From assembly GCF_001632365.1 (NCBI RefSeq), contig NW_024468569.1:1-64000 (forward strand): 64,000 bases of DNA, written 5' to 3'. The notes beneath the pieces are model-generated. The model worked only from the letters and a program-made list of their open reading frames with translations. It was not told the DNA's origin and did no database searches. Source of the DNA: Laetiporus sulphureus 93-53. Lineage: Eukaryota > Basidiomycota > Agaricomycetes > Polyporales > Laetiporaceae. Both the position numbers and the translations under genes were made by a program. Position 1 is the stretch's first letter. Every line of letters begins with the position of its first letter. Below are positions 46,375 through 58,795 of this stretch, piece by piece.

Positions 46375-49300
46375 ATGCCCTCCTTGCCCTCACGTCGCCT
46401 TTCTCGTAACTGGCTGCATCGGCTTCAGGATGCAGGCTCCTACATTCTCAGCAATCTCAACTTCTACCGGATCCATATTCTTGTTTTGTAAGTCTTCTTC
46501 CCTGTGTGTGGTTGTCATATCATTTCGGGCTATCTGCGGCCCCAGTACGGCTACTGAGCTGCCTCGCTTCTCGAATGACCACGTCAGAGAGTTTGTCCGT
46601 ACAACATTGGGAATATTGCATACTGGAACAGAAGTTTATTGCCGCTCATTGACGCATGCAGGTGCATTGCGCTAACGTTCTCTTATCACAGCACGTTCAC
46701 GCCGCTCATCTTCTCAGGCATATTCTACGCGGTCAATGGCAAATACCACATACCCTACATTGATTGCTTGTTCACCTGTGTTAGCGCAATGATGGTCTGC
46801 GGTCTGGCATCCATCGATCTGAGCAAGTTGACTCCGCTTCAACAGTTCCTCTTATTTGCCCAAATGTGTCTTGGCAGTCCGGTCAGTGCATCGAGCCAAG
46901 CTCTGCCATCGCATCCTCTGATCCCAACACAGATTTTTGTCTCGTGGGTGATTGTTTACGTCCGAAGGTGTGTGCTTCTTGTTCTCATCTCTGACCGCGT
47001 GCCAATATCAAGAGCAGGAGCTTTTTCGCGAAAAGGTTCCAGCATATTATGGAAGCCGACATGGCGCGCAAGCTGGCTCACAAATATCACGAGCCAGTTC
47101 ATGTCAAGCTGGTTCCATGGTGGCGGCGTGCACTGGAATCGCTCCTTCCCCGCAACACTCGTTCGATCAACAGCCGCGAGAGCGTGGAGAGTTCATCCCG
47201 GGATGCTCGAGGCGGGCTGCGCACGGATATGGTCCGTCGCACGGATGATGCACCGAGGCTAGTCAATCCAAGCGGCTGGATCAGCGAGGGCCGGCCAGAG
47301 GTCGCGACAGGACACGGTTTCGATCAGGACGGTACTCACGAGCCCGACGTTCCCTCTCCATTGCGGTATCTCGCGTTCTCAGATATTGACAACCCTGCCC
47401 TTGTCAACGCTGCCGCACCGGGTGGGCCGCTCGTAAAGGAGCCTGCAGATCAGTCCGACACCGTCTCTGGAACGACCTCTTCCACCAGGACCGACTCTGA
47501 GTCTGATTTTGCGGACACAGGCGATCATCAGGGTACGTACGAGGAGGGCAAGCAGCAGAAGGAGTGAGTCCTACCCATTGCGAGAAAGCTGTCAAAGGTC
47601 CTGATGACATCAGGCCTGCTCGTATGTTGTCAGAGTCCGCGCCGATGACGGACTCACCGATCTCAGGTCTGTGACAGACTAACCGCCCATCAGTCCACAA
47701 TGCTTAACTGTTTTCCACAGAACCGGAGGAGCCGTCGCCTCGCTCAACTTTTACTGCAAGTGCCGCACAGAACAGGCAGGGCACGTTCCCTCGTCAGCAG
47801 ACGATAGAGTTTGCGGCTTCTTCCCGTCCTTTGCGCCACGCGCGTTCCGCAGAGAGGCCTCTTGCTCGACATTTGCAAAGTACTCTGTCGCAGCGTAGCG
47901 ATCAGGCTGAGTTTGACTATCGACGTCTGTAACACCTCCATCACTGCCGCATGCTTGCGTCTCACAGTGTGTTCGTTGCAGGTCCGATGCGTCGGCCGAC
48001 GTTGTCCTACCCAGAGAGCTATGATGCATATTCTTTCAGCCGCCGCGAGGATGGGAATACGTCGCACGGTGAATTTGGAGGCTTCCCGATGCCTTTGGAG
48101 ATCGGGTCACGCTTGTTCGGTCGGTTGTTCCCGAACTTGAAGCGCAAGCTGACCCGTACTATGACCATGCCGCGGACGAGGACGATCGTTTCGCAGCATG
48201 GCTCGATGGCACCGGGAGCGCGACCTGTCTCATACATTAGCTTCGAGGCTGTTGTCGGGCGCAATTCGACCTTTAAGAGCCTCACGAAGGAACAGCTGGA
48301 AGAGTTAGGGGGAGTGGAGTATCGCGCGCTCGGCGCCTTGCTTTGGATTGTGGGCGGGGTGTGTGTTCATTGACGATAATTTAGCGTTCTCTCATATTCT
48401 GCTAGTATCACATCATGACTCAATTGCTAGCATTCGTCGTGATCGCACCGTACATGTCAATCCCACGATGGGCGAGCGACTTCAAACCTCCCCAGCTGTA
48501 CAGAGACGTTTCACCAGTGTGGTAAGTATCGTTTTGTCTGGTGTTCGATGCCTTCACGTCTAAGGGGCTTTTGACTAGGTTCGCAGCATTCCAGGTGGTC
48601 ACTTCCTACACTAATAGTGGAATGTCCCTCGAGGACGAATCGATGATACCTTTCCAGCGAGCTTACCCGATGATCTTCTTCATGATTTTCCTGATATTGG
48701 CCGGGTACACTGCCTTTGTGAGTAATCGAATATCTCGTGCGTATCTCACTACTCATTGTTCCTGCCGTGATTCGTCAGCCGATATTGTAAGTGTGATAAT
48801 GAGACTCGCGACGCTATTCTTCTAATTATTCCCCCGCTTCGTTCAGCTTACGTGTGACAATGTAGGCATCTTTATTTCTTTCCCGCACTGCAGATCATAA
48901 AGCCCAGCACAGATGGACTCTCAGCAAGATTGTTCCGCAGGGGTCGCGAATTAGGGAGACGCTGCACTTCTTACTAGACCATCCCCGGCGATGCTATATA
49001 TACCTGTTTCCTTCTTATCAGACGTGGTTTCTCGTTTTAGTACTAATCGCTCTAAAGTAGGTCCTTCTTTACAAGTTCACAGCTCTCACTCTAACTGGTC
49101 TTGTTTCCTGTCCAAAGCGGCACGGATTGGTTCTGTTTTGAAGTTCTGGACTTGGGCAATCCTACCGTCATGACAATACCCCCAGGCGATCGAGTACTCG
49201 TTGGCTTACTTCAAGCGGTTGCAGTGAGATCTGCAGGCTTCAGCACTGTGAACTTGGCCAACCTTGCTCCGGCCGTGAAGTAAGTCCACATGCTTCGGGT

Positions 49301-50366
49301 TGTGCGATCTTAACCCGTAACCTCGTTAGAACACTTTATGTCATGATGATGTACATCAGTGTTTGTGAGTGCCCGAATCGTTTTTTGCGTGTAGCGCTCG
49401 CTGATAATGCGCAGACCCGCTCGCCATGAGGTGGCTATGTCTGCTATTCGAATTTAGCACTACTGATGACGTTAAAAGTGTGCGTTCGACAAATGTTTAC
49501 GAGGAGAAGTCCTTGGGGATATATGAAGACGACAATGACGCGACAGCCAGTCTTTTTGATCCAAGGGAAAATCGAGTAACAGTCTGGAGTCGTTATTTGG
49601 CCACGCACATGCGGAAGCAGCTCTCGTTCGGTATGTTCCGATGTAACTGGTTGAACGTGTTTTCACCCGTTGTCTTAGATATGTGGTGGCTCGGAACTGC
49701 ACTGGTCCTGGTCTGTATCATCGAGGTACAGCCATTGATGAGCAAGTACAGATTTTTCGCTAATGTAGCTTCATACGCAGCGAGACGGACTGGAAGATGA
49801 GTCAAACAGCTCATGGTTCAACATATTCAGGATCCGTGAGTAGATCGTGCGACTTCTATGGAAGCCATTCTACTGACTATGCGTCAGTTTTTGAAATCGT
49901 CTCTGCATACGGTGGCGTCGGCCTGAGTCTCGGCGTGCCCTATGTGAGTAGAGAAATCAGCATCCGATTTTATCAGATGATGGATAATGATGTATCCGTT
50001 TAGGACAATTACTCATTTTCTGGGGCATTGAGGCCCCTATCGAAACTTATCATCTGCCTAGTCATGCTGCGAGGAAGGCATCGTGGCTTACCTGTCGCTA
50101 TTGATCGAGCTGTCATGTTGCCGGCGGAATTCTACGAGCCCGCGAAGGATGGAGATCAAGAAGGACTTCCCGAAGATCACCGGCCAGACATCCCTAATGG
50201 ACACGTTCCTGACGGGAGAAGCGAAAAAAGCCGTCGTCGAGCCTCTCGACAGCGCAGTCAATCTATGTCTAGATCTGTCGCTTCCGACTCTACCCATCAG
50301 ATACCATTGCGTGAGCTGCGACCGTCGACAGAAGAGACTCATGAGGAGGAATTATCACAGTCATGA
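46375..50366 (+). CDS. TRK1: TRK-type potassium transporter
   Basis: Starts MPSLPSRRLSRNWLHRLQDA, then after a 203-nt intron FTFTPLIFSGIFYAVNGKYH, IDCLFTCVSAMMVCGLASID (first selectivity-filter loop region) and IFVSWVIVYVRR. A long hydrophilic loop (about 47040–48240) is rich in Ser, Arg and acidic residues, as in fungal Trk proteins. The membrane part resumes with SYISFEAVVGRNSTFKSLTK, EYRALGALLWIV, FAAFQVVTSYTNSGMSLEDE, LVGLLQAVAVRSAGFSTVNL and FEIVSAYGGVGLSLGVPYDN (later filter repeats). Some exons in the 48.7–49.9 kb part are short with approximate joins. The tail ends in a basic and Ser-rich stretch, stop at 50366. It is the plasma-membrane high-affinity K+ uptake system and seems intact. 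Confidence 0.9.
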
Positions 50367-50369
50367 CAA

Positions 50370-51240
50370 TCACGATTTCATTGCAATCTTGACCCATGGA
50401 CGGACGGAATCTTCTACGCATTTTAACATAGATGAGCAATATCTTTATTCATCTCACGGTTTGAATTGATTCGGCACATTTTTACTACCACATCTACGCT
50501 GTAATTTGCTGTAATGTCAATCCCTTCATGATTTCGCTCTCGAACAATATCTGTGGTCCACGCCTCCTCGGCAAACACGCGGTATGAGAAACTTCACAAA
50601 GTACCATGGTAAATGTCAAGAAAAGGTCGCATGAGCAGACTCGGTGGATTGTCGCAGAGTGATGGCTCCGATGGCGTGTAGACGCGATCTCGAGCAAAGC
50701 GCGCACATCCTTGACTCGCTAAATTATTCATTATCTACCATCGGATACCTCTGCCGTGTGCAGATGATATTCACCTAGCATTGTATACTGCTATGTATCT
50801 TCTTGGGCGTGTTCTTGTTGTGTACTTTAGTTTCTCCAATCGACCTACCGGCGTGCACTGTGTTAATGGAACATACTGTGGTCCATACACATGCCTCACA
50901 CTACCTGGCCCCGCTTTGACAAATCAGAGTCCTTGATCCGATGTCGCCGCTTACCTAGGGATCGACGGGGCCAACGCTCCGTCATATGTTACAACGCTGG
51001 CGGAAGCAAGTCCACATCGAAGGGGGGCCGGCTGTCGTGTCTGCACAGACAGCCGCATATTATACATTTCATTGCCCCCTTCGTATGCCTGTGGATAGAT
51101 ACGCAAGTAGTAGAAAAACGACGTGACTAGGAGCAAACACACGATTCAGAGCACTGAGAGTACAACTATCTACAGTTAGCATGATCCGCACGTTTCAAGA
51201 CATTTGATACGGAGACATCGAAGCGATGACGCAGCGTCAT
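50370..51240. other. Intergenic, no supported gene
   Basis: 3' flanks of the TRK and CCCH genes. No coding pattern was recognised. Confidence 0.5.
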
Positions 51241-51241
51241 T

Positions 51242-53408
51242 TCATGCGCCGACGGCCATCGCCTCGTCTTTCTTTTCTGCGGCGGCGGCCTCCGCCTGCG
51301 CGATCGCCTTCTCTGCCTGGCTCTTCTCCTCCTCCATCTTTTTCAGGCGCTTTTCGATTGCCGCGGAATCAGGCTTATTGAAAGTTACACTCTTGTTGAA
51401 ACCCTGCGTGCCAAATGATCTTGTCCCAGACGTGGATACATTAACCATCGGTCCCGTCGGTGTCAACCCACGGTGGAATGTCGATGGCAACGCTGCCCGG
51501 CCCTTGGGATGCTGGTAGGGACATGATTCGCGCGTGCACGCAGCTCCATACCGACAAGGAGTGGAAGAAGGAGGCACATGATGGGGGGGACGGCCAGGAT
51601 GCTGAAAGATACAGTCTGGACGCGTGCAGGAGGCCCCATATCGGCAAGGCATCTGCGATTGCCCATGGGTGACGGGAGGAGCGACGAAGGTGAATTTACT
51701 TGGCCGTAGTTGTTCGGCTGTGATGGGAGGACATCAGTAAAAGTCATCTTGCGTATGTTCTGCACAATTACTCACCACTGGATTTGAGTACAGCAGGGCT
51801 GACGTGCATCTTTGTGCAATGCGGGTCCTTGCAATACTTGCCCTCCTGACATGCCTCCTTGCTGGTCACGACGCCGCTGTCGACAGTCGCAACGGGTGAA
51901 GGATGCGAGTACCGACAGAGTGGATTGGTGCATTTGACTCCGTACTTGCAGAGTGTAGGAGATTGTGGTCGTTCCGGTGGGACGAAGGCAGGATGCACTT
52001 GAGCCGCAAGATTGTATATCGCTGGAGTGCCTGTAGCTGTCGCGGGAAACGCCGCTGCCGGCGTCGGTATAGGCATAGATAGCGCGGGGCTGATTATCTG
52101 TGCCGGAGCTGGCTGCACGCCATCCATTGGGACATCTGTCGGCTGAGACACTGCCTGCAGCCCTGGCGCCCCTCCCCTCCCTCGACCAGTGCCTCTCATG
52201 CCTCCCCGTCCTCTTCCGCGCCCTCTGCCTGCCATGCCCTCATTCATATGGTGCCCTTGCATTTCGCCAAAGCCCATATCGTTGCCCATGCCTTGCTGCT
52301 GCATCGGGAACCCACCACCGCCCGCGTACTGCCCCTGGCCCATCATGCCCATCGCGCTCGCCATCTGTGTCATCAGCGCCATCTGGCCCATCATCATCTC
52401 CTGGAGCATCACAGGCGTCGTGACGTTCATCTGGCCCATGTCCATTCCGGCCATCGGGAAACCACCCATCATCATCATATTTGCGTCAGGCGAGCTCGCT
52501 GTGATGTTGTCGATGCGCATCTGAACGTCGTCCTGTGCGCGCGAGTTAGGTCCATTGCGCGGCGGGCCCACCCGCTCTAGCAGGCTCCGCGAACCCCCTC
52601 CTCCGCCGTGAACCGCGCCCTGTCCATCCCGGAACATCGCGCGTGGACCAGTGGGAAGGTCCATACGCCGCGCCTTGTTCAAGTGAACCGGGGAGGGAGA
52701 TCGTGCGGACATAGGGCGCTTTTGCCCGGCGGAGGCGGGGAAGGCTTGATTTAGTGCTTGCTGGTACAGAGGTGCACTGGGTCGCGGCTTTCCAACAGCA
52801 CGCCGCCCGCCTTCGTTGGCGCCGACGACGAATGGAGCCGATTCGCCAGTGGGCGTTTGCACCGATGTTGGTGATTCAGCGGTGGGGGGTGCAACAGACT
52901 CTGGGGCTCCTTTAGCGGCTTCGGCGAACAGCCACTCAACGAAGTCCGATTCTGGATACAATTCAGTATACAGGCTCGCCATTCGTGTAGATAGCGACTA
53001 ACCTAAATCTGGTCCTATCACTGAAAAGATTCATCAGTCATGGTAACAGGCAGTCATGCACGCCCGACGCTCACAGTCTAACAACTCCGAGTTGATTTGT
53101 TCTGCATCATGATAAGTCGCGATCCTTGGAGGAGATATGTGCGTCCCATACACACCTGAGGTCTTGTTGTTAATGATCATGATCGTGATGTATTCCGCCA
53201 TGACCTGGTCTATACAATTGTCAATATCATCCAGTAACAACCTCCAACAGGAACGAACCTGCATCCTGACTGTAGCCCCGCCTCATTAGTTCATCTTGGA
53301 TCGAGTTCTATGATAGCAATGTGATGAATAATTGCTTTGCGAGGCTATGTCAGAACAAACCTGAAGAGCCGTTGCACGCGGTGTTCCGATAGTCAATCCG
53401 AAGGCCAT
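51242..53408 (-). CDS. Nab2/ZC3H14-like CCCH zinc-finger RNA-binding protein
   Basis: From ATG 53408: MAFGLTIGTPRATALQ, then NSIQDELMRRGYSQDA, DQVMAEYITIMIINNKT, QINSELL and YPESDFVEWLFAEAAK. This is the N-terminal PWI-like helical domain of Nab2. A long Pro/Met/Gly-rich middle includes an RGG-type run (GRGRGRGRGGMRGTGRGRGG). Four CX5CX4CX3H fingers follow: CKYGVKCTNPLCRYSH, CQEGKYCKDPHCTKMH, CRYGASCTRPDCIFQH and CRYGAACTRESCPYQH. The C-terminus is a charged coiled coil (KRLKKMEEEKSQAEKAIAQA), stop at 51242. Nab2 proteins bind poly(A), limit tail length and support mRNA export; the finger type agrees. It is divergent from CPA2. Confidence 0.88.
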
Positions 53409-53409
53409 A

Positions 53410-54053
53410 GTATCTTCAAAGGTATGTCCGTCAGTCCCAAAGGTTTGATGCCCTGCGTCGTGGGACTTGGGCTGGCACAGGAAGGTCAAAGTGAGTGTAA
53501 GCACAAGTCGTTGCAACAGCTCCGCAAGCTGAGCGCTGAGGTTTGAACAGCGCGTAACGTGGTGTCACAAATGTGTCACGATTACGTGACTTAACACTAC
53601 CGAACCAACAATGCGGGCAAACGATCTAGAATGCACAGTTTTAACAGACCTTGTGGAGACGAGGTTTTTTTACTGAACTTTTCCGTATCTTCAGAATAGG
53701 CTGGCTCACGCTGGGAATACGTGAGGAAAAGACAGGACTAGTATAATCGGTAAACTCTCGCGCGAGTCTTCGGTCCTACGATCAGCGGAACCCTGGAATA
53801 CAAATTCGTAACATGCACATGGTGCGAAATTCTATATCTTCTGTCTAGCTCAGGGATAGGAAATGCAGCTTGCTTGAACTGAGTATTTTCTTGCAGCTCG
53901 AACTAACGGATACAACCGCTGAAGAAGCAAGATCAATTGATACCGGATTAACCTAATCGGTGGTGTGGGAAACCTGTGACGACTCAGTGGCAAAGATCCA
54001 TTTTTGCGCCCGAGTCACTTAGGCTCTGGTCTCTCTTTCCTCCCTCTCGCAGG
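53410..54053. promoter_or_regulatory. Shared upstream region of the Nab2-like gene and CPA2
   Basis: About 645 bp between two divergent start codons. gtgtcacgattacgtgac near 53571 is palindrome-like. No further gene was seen. Confidence 0.4.
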
Positions 54054-57000
54054 ATGGGTCTCTTGCGACCTCCGACATCCTGGAGTTCGCGAATATTTGA
54101 CGTGAATCGACATACTCGTTTCTCTCGTCGGTTCCATGTCTCTCGTCCGCGATCTGTTCCAATTCCTACGCGACCTGTCCAGGCGATCGCGCGCTCTGCA
54201 GTCGGCTCGTACGGTCATGAAGATGGCGAACACATTTTGAGCTCTCCCTCTGAACTTGCTCGAAAGATATCTGCAAAGGTCCTGCCGAAGATTCCGCGTC
54301 CTAATGTCCAAAAAGTCCTCATTGTCGGTAGTGGCGGTCTCAGCATCGGCCAGGCCGGCGAGTTCGACTACTCTGGCTCTCAGGCGCTGAAGGCGCTTCG
54401 CGAGGAGGGTGTAGAGGCTGTTCTAATCAATCCCAACATTGCTACGTGGCAGACATCTCACCAGCTGGCCTCGGAAGTCTACTTCTTGCCTATCACTGCA
54501 GATTATGTCGCTTATGTCTTGGAGAAGGAGCGCCCAGATGGAATTCTTCTGACCTTTGGTGGACAAAGCGCGCTCAACGTAGGCATCGAGCTCGACAGGA
54601 TGGGCATTCTCGAACGGTTAGGCGTGCAGGTGCTCGGCACCCCAATTCGGACATTAGAGGTTTCGGAAGATCGTGATCTTTTCGTCCAGGCCTTGAAGGG
54701 TAAGTCTTCATTCAGTTTGTTCGTTGTTTTGTGCTTCTTCTGTTTCTTTGCTAACATCTCTCAGTCGTCACGATGCCTCTTTCGTTCCTCGCTTCCGCTC
54801 CCTCTGACTAGTCACGTGACACAACACTAGCATAGGGTTGGCACTTAGATTATCTGCCAGACATCCGTCCTTAACACGGTTTGCTCTTGCCATTTCTGCA
54901 TTTACACCGCATCCATCGTTAGAGTGGACGTAGCTGATATTCTGTCGTCAGAGATCGATATTCCGGTCGCGCAATCCACTGCTGTCTCTTCGGTCAACGA
55001 TGCTCTTGCTGCCGCAGAACGGATTGGTTATCCGGTCATTTTACGGTCTGCATTCACTTTGGGTGGTCTCGGATCTGGTTTTGCGAGCAACCCGGATGAG
55101 CTGCGTGACCTCTCCGCGAAGAGTCTTAGTCTGAGCCCGCAGGTCCTCATTGAACGGAGCATGAAAGGCTGGAAAGAACTCGAGTACGAGGTCGTTCGTG
55201 ACGCTGCGGATGTACGTATTGCATGTTAGAAAGCTTTTACCAGCTAACCGGATTTCTTTGCTGAACAAGAACACGATCATCTGCTGCAACATGGAAAATT
55301 TCGATCCTCTCGGTACACACACTGGTGATTCGATCGTCGTCGCGCCTTCGCAGACACTCCCGGATGACGAGTACCACATGCTTCGGTCGGCTGCTCTCAA
55401 GGTCATTCGGCATCTAGGCGTTATTGGCGAGTGCAACATCCAGTATGCGCTAAACCCAACGTCCAGGGAATACTGCGTCATCGAAGTCAATGCTCGGCTG
55501 AGTCGTTCCAGGTAAGACAATCACTCGTTCGCAATATCGTGATATTAAGCTATGCTTCAGTGCTCTTGCATCAAAGGCTACAGGTTACCCTCTCGCGTAC
55601 ACGGCCGCAAAGATCGCTCTCGGACATACACTACCAGAGCTGCCGAACGCGGTGACTAAGACCACGACGGCGTGCTTCGAACCTTCGCTGGACTACATCG
55701 TCACAAAGATCCCGAAGTGGGATTTGGCGAAGTTCTCGTCGCAGGTGGACCGTGAGGTGGGCTCGTCGATGAAGTCCGTAGGAGAGGTCATGGCTATCGG
55801 ACGAACGTTCGAGGAGAGCTTGCAAAAGGCCATCCGCCAGGTCGATCCGCGCTGGAAGGGTTTCGAAGCGTACATCCAGCCCGAAGACCTGGACCGTGCA
55901 CTCTCCAAGCCGACGGATATGCGCTTGTTCGCCATTGCATATGCGATGTTCAACAGGAAGTACGATGTCGACAAGATTCATGAACTGACGAAGGTCGACA
56001 AGGTACACGCAGGATAAGCGCAGACAAATACATCGACGCTAATTGCCCTACACAGTGGTTCCTGTATAAGATCGACAACATCGTCCAGACGGTCTATGCG
56101 CTCAAGGAAGCCGGCTCCATCGAGAAGATCGACCGCGAGCTCATGCAGCGCGCGAAGCGCATGGGCTTCTCTGATGCACACATCGCCGATCTCGTCTCAT
56201 CCAAGGAAGACACCGTCCGTGCGCACCGCAAGTCAGTTGGCATCACACCCTTCGTCAAGCGCATCGACACGCTCGCCGCCGAGTACCCCGCGCACACGAA
56301 CTACCTCTACACGACGTACAACGCGTCCGAGCACGACGTCGACTTCGACGAGCACGGCACAATGGTGCTCGGGAGCGGCGTGTACCGCATCGGCAGCAGC
56401 GTCGAGTTCGACTGGTGCGCAGTGACGTGTGCGCGTAAGCTGCGCGAGATGGGGAACAGGACGATCATGATAAACTACAATCCGGAGACGGTGTCGACGG
56501 ACTTCGATGAGGCTGACAGGTTGTACTTCGAGGAACTTGGCTATGAGCGGGTGATGGACATTTACGAGTTGGAGCAGGCGCACGGTGTCATTGTGAGCGT
56601 CGGCGGTGAGTCTTGCTTGCGTTAACGAGTGATCAACGTGGAACTCGTGCTGACATTTCTGCTGCAGGTCAGCTACCTCAAAACATCGCCCTGCGCTTGA
56701 AACACCACAACGTTAAGGTGCTTGGCACTGACCCTGAGAAGATCGACAGTGCCGAGGATCGTCATAAGTTTTCGTCCATTTTGGACAGTGTCGGCGTCGA
56801 CCAACCTGAATGGACCGAGGTATCGTCCGTGGAGGCTGCCAAGGAGTTCGCGAAGCGTGTTGGGTGCGTTTGACAGATCTGTAAACAATGCGTGAACTTA
56901 CTGATGATGGCTCAAGCTACCCGGTTTTGATTCGTCCGTCCTATGTCTTGTCGGGAGCCGCCATGAACGTGGTATATGAAGAGTCGACCCTCGAGCACAA

Positions 57001-58192
57001 CCTGTCCGCCGCAGCAGATGTCTCTCCGCTCCACCCGGTTGTCATAACGAAGTTTATCGACAACGCGCAGGAAGTCGACGTGGATGCCGTCGCACACAAA
57101 GGCAAGCTCCTCGTGCACGCCGTCTCCGAGCACGTTGAGAACGCCGGCGTCCACTCCGGCGATGCGACGCTCGTGCTGCCGCCCACGTCGCTCCCCGAGA
57201 GTGACATGCAGCGCCTGAAGCAGATCGCAGAGAAGGTTGCTGCGGCGTTTGACATCTCTGGGCCGTTCAACATGCAGATCATCCGCAAGCCAGCCGAAGC
57301 GCCCGGCGAGGAGGCGCAATTGAAGGTCATCGAGTGTAATCTTCGGGCATCCCGATCGTTCCCCTTCGTCTCGAAGGTGCTCGGGCATAACTTCATCGAT
57401 GTGGCCACCGCGGCTATCGTCGGACAGGACGTTCCGGAGCCTGTGGATCTCATGGCCGAGAAGCGCAACTACACTGCTGTGAAGGTCGCTCAGTTCTCGT
57501 GGACTCGACTGGCTGGTGCTGATCCATTCCTCGGAGTTGGTGAGTTAACTGCTTGCAGACTCGCGTGTGCGTGGCCACTAATAATTTGTACAGAGATGGC
57601 TAGCACCGGAGAAGTCGCTAGCTTCGGCAAGGACATCCATGAAGCGTACTGGACCGCCCTCCTCAGCACGACAGGCTTCAAAATTCCGCGCGCGAACACC
57701 GGTGTCCTTATCGGCGGCGACATTCACGCGCCGGAGATGAAAGGCGTTGCGCAGGGTCTCTTCAACCTCGGCTTCAAGCTCTACTGCTCGTCCTCCATTG
57801 TTGAAGAATACCTCAACAACATCCCGTACGTCTCAGCGAAGCGGATATTCTTCCCTACGAAGGACAAGCGCAAGCTGCGCGAGGTCTTCGACGAATACGA
57901 CATCGAATGTGTGATCAACCTGGCGAAGACGCGCGGCAAGGATGCGACGGACGAGGACTATGTCGCTCGCAGGTGAGTCGTGCCTGATGTCCAGCAAAAC
58001 ATATTTCTGACAATCTTTCGCAGGAACGCCGTCGATTTTGGTCTGCCGTTGCTCAACAACCCGCGCTGCGCCCAGCTCTTCGTGGAGGCGCTCGCACAAA
58101 AGATACCCCAGGGCGGTCTGCGGAAATACACCGAAGGCAAAATACCCTCTGAAGTCAGGTCATGGCGAGAGTTCGTCGGGAAGCGGGCGTGA
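54054..58192 (+). CDS. CPA2: Carbamoyl-phosphate synthase, arginine-specific, large subunit
   Basis: ATG 54054 starts an Arg-rich, acid-poor leader of about 80 residues ([20 protein letters not shown]) consistent with mitochondrial import. Then comes [20 protein letters not shown] and the first ATP-grasp half ([40 protein letters not shown]). The second half follows ([80 protein letters not shown]). The C-terminal MGS-like domain ([20 protein letters not shown] … [10 protein letters not shown]) ends at 58192. The subunit makes carbamoyl phosphate from ammonia or glutamine-derived ammonia for arginine synthesis. Length and motifs look complete. The first intron (54700–54951, 252 nt) is unusually long for this window; the other introns are short. 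Confidence 0.95.
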
Positions 58193-58795
58193 TCTGTGAT
58201 CATATAGATATAGATTCTTGCTCATCTTAGCCATCTCATAGCTAGTACGAAAAGTACGCATAGTACGCCTGTGGCTCTAATTGTGTTATGCCGTGTACAG
58301 TACATCGCCACAGCCCGTGATGCAATGAACACTAACGTAGAGTATCTTGCATGAACTATTCAAGCTCTGGATTCTTCGCGCGGTTGAGATCTTGAGTGCC
58401 CTTCAACATCATTTCCAGCTGAAAAGCCTCTACGCTCAGCCGCTTCGCGGTCGCTTTCAGATGGCTCATTTATCATCTCGATCTGGTCGGCTAGATTAAT
58501 TCTGATTAGCTTCGAGTAGTATTGACCGTCGAAGTTTCGTCAAATGCTTCGGAGCATCCATTTATGACAGGAAACCCCATCTGTTCAGTGTACACGTCAG
58601 ATTGAGGGTCTGCCTGAATCAATGATATGGACTGATGCATCGGTTTCGTTTGGATATGGATATGTGAAACAATTCGCTCGAGAACTCGATAGTCCAGTGC
58701 AGATTGAAAGTACAACAAAACAAGTTCCCCGACATCTTTTGCTACACGTACATCGTACAATAGGTAAATCGGAGGAAAATGGGTTGTTTACTGCA
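58193..58795. other. Intergenic, no supported gene
   Basis: 3' flank of CPA2 up to the inverted repeat. Degraded similarity to the outer end of the right arm extends to about 58757. Confidence 0.5.
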
